26,457 nt of DNA from the IMG/VR virus record IMGVR_UViG_3300024273_001401, positions 1 through 26,457 of that record. One strand, 5' to 3'. Under the pieces are notes generated by a model that saw nothing but the letters and a program-made list of their open reading frames with translations, was not told where the DNA came from and made no database searches. The DNA is from a virus. A program made the position numbers and the translations under genes. Shown one piece after another: positions 21,680-26,457 of this stretch. Each line of letters begins with the position of its first letter. Position 1 is the stretch's first letter.

Positions 21680-23901
21680 TATTCTACCTAGGCGATAAAG
21701 TAAAAAATCAAGTTCACGAAAAAGTGCGCACAACAGGGAACAAACATAAATCCTGGTCTTATGGGTATAACGAAAAAATTGACACAGTAATCATATCAAA
21801 AGATGGCACGCTTGGCGAAATCTACTGCATCGAAGGAGTGAATATTGGATTACCTCAAAAACCGCAAAGCAAAGACATAATCAATTACGGCAAAAAACCA
21901 AAGGATCAAAAATGGGAACTAGAGCAACTTCCTGTAGGACTAAACGAGCTAACACAAAATGAGAAGCGATTCGAAGATTTTATTGCTCAACAATTCAAAA
22001 ATAGACACGAAGGAATTTGGATTTATCTGAACGGAAAAGCAGTTTATATAACAGGTACATATTGGTTTTTTATTCAATGCTATAACGAAGAAAAGATACC
22101 GCCTAAACTCAGGATTATCCAGAGCGAGCTTATGATTTTTTGGGAAGCTTGTAAGGCTGATTATAGAAGTTATGGTATGCAATATGTAAAAAACAGACGT
22201 TTTGGAGCGTCTGCACTTGGCAACGGAGAAATCCTAGAATCAGGAACAATTAACGAGGACAAAATACTCGGTATGATAAGTAAAAAAGGAGACGATGCTC
22301 GTAAGATATTCAATAGGTTAATTAAAGCCTTTAAACGTCTCCCTTGTTACTTTAAACCTGTATGGGACGGTACGTCCACTCCGAAAAAAGAATTAATACT
22401 TTCTGAACCGACTAAAAAACGACGAGCAGGTGAATTAAAAAAAGAATCTGACGGACTAGACACCGTAATCGGTTGGCATACAACTGAATTAAATGCGATG
22501 GATGGAGAAAAAATATATCGTTCATTATTGGATGAGGCAGGTAAATATCCAAAAGACGTTCCGTTTGATAGATATTGGAGTATTGTCAAAACGTCTCACC
22601 GTTTGGGAGCAATAATAGTTGGGAAAAGTTTTGTGGTTTCAACTGTGAATGCTAAAAAGAATGGTGGGGCGGAATTTGAAAAAGTATTTATAGACTCCGA
22701 CGTTTCGAAAAGGAATTTAAATAACCAAACAGGCAGCGGATTGTATAGCTTATTTATTCCTGCAAAATATGGGTTGGAAGGATTTTATGATGAATATGGG
22801 TTTAGTATAGTGGACGACCCAGAAGTCCCGTTTAAAATGGAAAATGGGCAGTACATGAAATTCGGTGCGGTTAACTTCCTTAAAAATGAATTAGAAGCTT
22901 TAATTAATGACCCTGAAAAATACAATGAACATTTAAGACAGTTTCCTAATACACTCAGAGACGCATTTAGAGACGAAGCTACAGACTGCTCTTTCAATTT
23001 AATGAAACTCATGGAGCAGATTGATTATAATGAATTTGAACTTGAAGACAGCGATTATGGAAATAACGAAGTGGAAAGAGGGAATTTTTCTTGGGTAGAT
23101 GGAATACAAGATGGAATAGTCAAATGGAATCCTGACCCGCAAGCAGGTAGATTTTGGATAGTAAAGAATTGCCATCCTCCTGTTGAAATGCGAAACCTTA
23201 AAGAAAAGAAATTAATTAATGGAGTTCTGGCTTGGTCTCCCATGAATGAAGATATAGGATGCTTTGGAGTTGACCCGTATAACCGTTCTAAAACAGTTGA
23301 TAGCCGTGGTTCTAAAGGCTCAATCCATTTATCTACAAAGTATAACGCTGCTGCTTTCCCAAACGATGCTTTTATACTTGAATATATTGATAGACCTGCA
23401 ACAGTAGAGTTATTTTTCGAAGATGTTTTAATGGCAATGGTATACTTCTCGATGCCAATGCTTTGCGAGCTTTCTAACGAACGATTTTTAGCAATGATTA
23501 AAGATAGGGGTTATCGACATTTCAGTATGAATAATCCTTTTAAAAGCTACAAGGATTTAAGTCCGACAGAAAAAGAATTTGGCGGCGCTCCGGCACAGGA
23601 CACTAAAATCGGAGAAGCGCAATTTTACACAATTGAATCATACATACAAGACCATGTAGGAATTGCGAGAGACGACTCTAAAAGGTCAGAAGGAAAAATA
23701 GGGTTTATGCCATTTAGTAGAACATTAGTTCAATGGAAGGAAGTTGACCCAAATAACAGAACAAAATTTGACGCTTATATTAGTTCTAGTCTTTCCAGAG
23801 TAGGCAATCGCAAGAAAATGAGAGTGGTTGAAGAAAGCAAGCCATTTATAATCCCGTTTAAAAGATACAATAACGACGGGAACGTTTCAAAGGCTTATTG
23901 A
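21676..23901 (+). CDS. terL: Terminase large subunit
   Basis: The 741-residue protein has an ATPase part with MQYVKNRRFGASALGNGE at about 168-185 in the Walker A position and YRSLLDEAGKYP (Asp286, Glu287) as Walker B plus catalytic acid. The nuclease part starts near GCFGVDPYNRSKTVDS (Asp533), followed by PMLCELSNERFLAMI and further acids near the C-terminus. The enzyme drives DNA into the prohead and cuts the concatemer. The P-loop lacks the classic GK(S/T), an arrangement (R-R-x-G-x-S) also seen in crAss-like terminases as I recall. The context (small helical gene before, portal after) supports the call. Confidence 0.87.
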   Translation: MIFYLGDKVKNQVHEKVRTTGNKHKSWSYGYNEKIDTVIISKDGTLGEIYCIEGVNIGLPQKPQSKDIINYGKKPKDQKWELEQLPVGLNELTQNEKRFEDFIAQQFKNRHEGIWIYLNGKAVYITGTYWFFIQCYNEEKIPPKLRIIQSELMIFWEACKADYRSYGMQYVKNRRFGASALGNGEILESGTINEDKILGMISKKGDDARKIFNRLIKAFKRLPCYFKPVWDGTSTPKKELILSEPTKKRRAGELKKESDGLDTVIGWHTTELNAMDGEKIYRSLLDEAGKYPKDVPFDRYWSIVKTSHRLGAIIVGKSFVVSTVNAKKNGGAEFEKVFIDSDVSKRNLNNQTGSGLYSLFIPAKYGLEGFYDEYGFSIVDDPEVPFKMENGQYMKFGAVNFLKNELEALINDPEKYNEHLRQFPNTLRDAFRDEATDCSFNLMKLMEQIDYNEFELEDSDYGNNEVERGNFSWVDGIQDGIVKWNPDPQAGRFWIVKNCHPPVEMRNLKEKKLINGVLAWSPMNEDIGCFGVDPYNRSKTVDSRGSKGSIHLSTKYNAAAFPNDAFILEYIDRPATVELFFEDVLMAMVYFSMPMLCELSNERFLAMIKDRGYRHFSMNNPFKSYKDLSPTEKEFGGAPAQDTKIGEAQFYTIESYIQDHVGIARDDSKRSEGKIGFMPFSRTLVQWKEVDPNNRTKFDAYISSSLSRVGNRKKMRVVEESKPFIIPFKRYNNDGNVSKAY

Positions 23902-23908
23902 TAGTAAG

Positions 23909-23941
23909 TATTAATATTGATATTAATAATAACTATATTTG
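23909..23941 (+). promoter_or_regulatory. AT-rich motif and -7 element before the portal gene
   Basis: TATTAATATTGATATTAA (23909-23926) is identical to 1699-1716 upstream of ardA. TATATTTG (23934-23941) matches TAnnTTTG and would start transcription near 23948, 24 bases before the portal ATG. The only TTG upstream (23917-23919) lies 14 bases away, shorter than usual. Confidence 0.5.
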
Positions 23942-23971
23942 TAATATAATTTCATTATAAAATTTCGTCCT

Positions 23972-26377
23972 ATGACACTAATTAAATCAGTAACAGGAAA
24001 TCCTGACCCATTTGCTCCTTTTGCATTAAAAAAGGAAGATGAATACGGATTAAAAATCGCAAAGATAATTGAGTCCGAGTGGTTTAATAACGCAATCTTA
24101 GGGGGTGATAACTGTCAGTTTTTAGACCGTAGAAATTATGTTAGAAACAAACGCTTATTTGTTCGTGGAGAACAAGACACTCAACAATATAAAAACCACC
24201 AATCTACAGATGGAAGTCTGGAATATTTAAACTTGGATTGGACGAATATTAATATCGCTGAGAAGTTTTGTCGTATAGTTTCAAATGACATTTCCGACGA
24301 AAACTACAGGTTAGATATACGCTCTGTCGATGCTATTACTTTAAGAGCCAAAGAGAAAAAGAAAAGTGAATATCGTAAAAACATGAATACGAAAGATTTA
24401 CTTCTAAGCGCAAAAAAACATCTTGGAATTGACTTACTGCCCGGCGGATTTACTCCCGAAGACGAAGAGGAAATGCGATTGTACATGGAGATAAAAGAGC
24501 GTCCTAAGATTGAGATAGCCGAGGAAGTTTTAATCAATTACGTTAAGAAAACAAATGATTGGAATTTTATTGAAAAACAAAAAAATATTGACTTAGTAGA
24601 TTTAGGGTTGGCAGGAATGCGAGTTTATACCGATAAAAACGATGGGGTAAAAATCGCTTATGTTGACCCCGAAAATTATATACATAGTTCTGTTACTCGC
24701 AATGACTTTGCTGACAAATATTATGAAGGTGTTGTAGAAACTATCACCCTATCAGATTTACGAAGAGAAAGTGGTTTTTCAGAATTTGAACTGAGACAAA
24801 TTGCAGCAACTTATGCTCCGTCAAATAAATCGCCAAATCTAAATTATTCAACCTGTCCGATTGATATTATTATCGACCATAAGGTTGACGTGTTGCGTTT
24901 TGCTTGGAAGACTTCTAAAACGATAGTTTTTAAACAAAAAAAACGCAATGGAGAAGTTGTAAAAGTTAGTCGTAAAGACGAAAATTTTGTTGCCCCTGAA
25001 CGTAAAGACGTAGGTATTTCTACTAAAAATTTAGATACTTGGTTCGAGGGTAACTATGTTATAGGTGCAAATGCGATTTACGACTACCATGAATGTGAAA
25101 ACCTTGCCCGTGACATCATGAACAAAGCAATGTCTCCTTTTGTATTTATGGCAACTAATATCTACGAAAACAGACCGCAATCCTTTCTTTCTAACATAGA
25201 GCCGATAGCAAATCAAATGCAGAATATAGCATTAAAACTGCAAAATTTCTTAGCTCAACTAAAAGGCGATATTACAGAAATTGACTTAGACGCACTCGCA
25301 GAACTAGATGATGGTAAAGGCGGTGCTAAAAAACAAGTATGGGAGACTGCTCTGAATTTATTAGCTGTTAAAAACGTTGTTTTCAAAAAGCGTATTGACA
25401 TGGGTGAATTAGGAGTTAAAGAAGCAAAAGCCGTGACGGTATACCCTTCCGGTACAGGCGGGCATATAACAGCATTATTAAATGCTTGGGGATTTCAATA
25501 CAATCTAATTAGAGATTTAACAGGTATTAATCCTGCTAGAGACGGTTCGTTAAGACAAGACGCTCTCTTAGGAGTTAATCAAATGGCGCAATTAGCAAGT
25601 AACACAGCAACAAAACATATTGTGCAAACTGCTGTAGAACTGAACAGAAAAGCCTGTGAACTTATCTCAACAAGAATTAACGGCGTTTTTAAATACTCGG
25701 AAGCAGAACATATAAAAGAAATTTATAGCAACGTAGTAGGACAAATTATGCTCGATTCATTACTTGTTTTGGAAGACAGGCACTTACATGAATTTGGTTT
25801 CTTATTTGAAATGCAGCCTACAGAGACAGAGTTTCAGGAGTTTAAAGAAGATTTAGGGATAGCATTACAGGAAGGCAGTATTGATGTAGAAATTAAAATA
25901 GAAGCTTCTCGACTTGTAAAAATCAATCCAAAGTTAGCGACAGAGTATTTAATGTACTATAGACGTAAAAAAATCAAACAGAGCCAAGAGCAACAGATGA
26001 TGTTGGCACAGAATAAAAGTCAGAATGATGCCCAAGCAGCTCAATCTAAAATCCAAGCAGAATTAGAAGCATACAGTCAAAAAAAACAAATAGACCTCAA
26101 ATACATGGAGCAACTATCCCAGATAGAAATAATGAAGGAGAGTAGGTTGCAAGAATTACGAATGCCAATTAACGATAAAGAGTTTCAACAAGACGTTTAT
26201 CTCAAACAAATTGGAGAGCAGAGTAATTACGGAATGAACAAATTTAAAGAAGATAGAAAAGACGACAGGACAAAAATGCAAGCGGGTCAGCAATCAAAAT
26301 TAATTGACCAAAGGACTAAAGATACAGAGCCGATAGATTTTGAGGACGACTTCGACTTAGACGATATGTTTGAATAA
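23972..26377 (+). CDS. Portal protein, crAss-like type
   Basis: The 801-residue protein begins MTLIKSVTGNPDPFAPFALK. It shows NYVRNKRLFVRGEQDTQQYK and YLNLDWTNINIAEKFCRIVS, a charged helical insert (KKHLGIDLLPGGFTPEDEEE), and LGLAGMRVYTDKNDGVKIAY with VDPENYIHS. Later come GWGF-type stem segments such as NAWGFQYNLIRDLTGINPAR and a long Gln/Lys/Glu-rich coiled coil (about 655-790). It ends with an acidic tail DFEDDFDLDDMFE. The portal is the dodecameric channel through which DNA enters and leaves the head. Segments such as 'DLGLAG-RVYTD---G-KI-YVDPEN' match what I recall of Crassvirales portals, which also have this size. It is followed by a terminator. Confidence 0.83.
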   Translation: MTLIKSVTGNPDPFAPFALKKEDEYGLKIAKIIESEWFNNAILGGDNCQFLDRRNYVRNKRLFVRGEQDTQQYKNHQSTDGSLEYLNLDWTNINIAEKFCRIVSNDISDENYRLDIRSVDAITLRAKEKKKSEYRKNMNTKDLLLSAKKHLGIDLLPGGFTPEDEEEMRLYMEIKERPKIEIAEEVLINYVKKTNDWNFIEKQKNIDLVDLGLAGMRVYTDKNDGVKIAYVDPENYIHSSVTRNDFADKYYEGVVETITLSDLRRESGFSEFELRQIAATYAPSNKSPNLNYSTCPIDIIIDHKVDVLRFAWKTSKTIVFKQKKRNGEVVKVSRKDENFVAPERKDVGISTKNLDTWFEGNYVIGANAIYDYHECENLARDIMNKAMSPFVFMATNIYENRPQSFLSNIEPIANQMQNIALKLQNFLAQLKGDITEIDLDALAELDDGKGGAKKQVWETALNLLAVKNVVFKKRIDMGELGVKEAKAVTVYPSGTGGHITALLNAWGFQYNLIRDLTGINPARDGSLRQDALLGVNQMAQLASNTATKHIVQTAVELNRKACELISTRINGVFKYSEAEHIKEIYSNVVGQIMLDSLLVLEDRHLHEFGFLFEMQPTETEFQEFKEDLGIALQEGSIDVEIKIEASRLVKINPKLATEYLMYYRRKKIKQSQEQQMMLAQNKSQNDAQAAQSKIQAELEAYSQKKQIDLKYMEQLSQIEIMKESRLQELRMPINDKEFQQDVYLKQIGEQSNYGMNKFKEDRKDDRTKMQAGQQSKLIDQRTKDTEPIDFEDDFDLDDMFE

Positions 26378-26384
26378 GCACTTT

Positions 26385-26408
26385 AACCCTTGTAAACAAG
26401 GGTTTTTT
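26385..26408 (+). terminator. Intrinsic terminator after the portal gene
   Basis: AACCCTTG (26385-26392), loop TAAA, and CAAGGGTT (26397-26404) form a perfect 8-bp stem that runs into six T (26403-26408). It lies eight bases after the portal stop, so the terminase-portal transcript ends here. The motif ACTATTAATATT follows at 26426-26437, probably opening the next operon. Confidence 0.85.
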
Positions 26409-26457
26409 GCTATTATATACCTACCACTATTAATATTTACTATTATTGTTTGCTATT

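Overview
The window is most simply read as about 26 kb of a tailed bacteriophage (or prophage/phage-plasmid) of a Bacteroidota host, probably a flavobacterium. The DNA is AT-rich, and promoter elements of the Bacteroidota type (TAnnTTTG, in one case with TTG 18 bases upstream) occur in front of several operons. Small genes resemble families common in Bacteroidota mobile DNA (DUF6876, ArdA-like, DUF551-like, DUF6808-like). The large terminase and the 801-residue portal with its coiled-coil tail resemble those of crAss-like phages (Crassvirales). That assignment rests on remembered family features, not on a search.

Layout: (1) 1-1635, minus strand, a run of small accessory genes ending upstream in an acidic ArdA-like antirestriction protein. 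A well-formed hammerhead ribozyme lies between two of these genes. (2) 1636-3035, a 1.4 kb region without convincing genes; its middle (about 1780-2380) is richer in GC and full of hairpins, including three with almost the same stem. (3) 3036-8039, plus strand, small early/replication genes: paralogous small proteins, a PD-(D/E)XK-like nuclease, a RuvC-like resolvase, a GroES homologue and a RepL-like initiator. This stretch is interrupted at 4887-5190 by a structured noncoding segment ending in something like the 3' end of a tRNA. A winged-helix regulator gene (8565-7984) converges on repL.

(4) 8678-15866, plus strand, a tail-fibre/receptor-binding cluster of modular repeat proteins: shared N-terminal anchors, shared C-terminal modules, a BspA-like leucine-rich repeat protein and a propeller-like repeat protein. 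(5) 15877-17907, a probable lysis cassette: membrane/coiled-coil protein, PAS-like protein, M15-type peptidase endolysin and spanin-like membrane protein. (6) 17961-20723, a second very large fibre with Delta-60-like and YadA-head-like repeats. (7) 20787-26377, a packaging/head module: tandem GroES-like protein, small helical protein, large terminase and portal, closed by a strong intrinsic terminator. Capsid and tail-tube genes are presumably downstream.

The most unusual observations are the hammerhead ribozyme in the minus-strand operon, the hairpin-rich noncoding regions, the repL reading frame with no ATG behind a run of ten A, the PAS-domain protein inside the lysis cassette, and the AT-rich motif ACTATTAATA repeated in front of distant operons.
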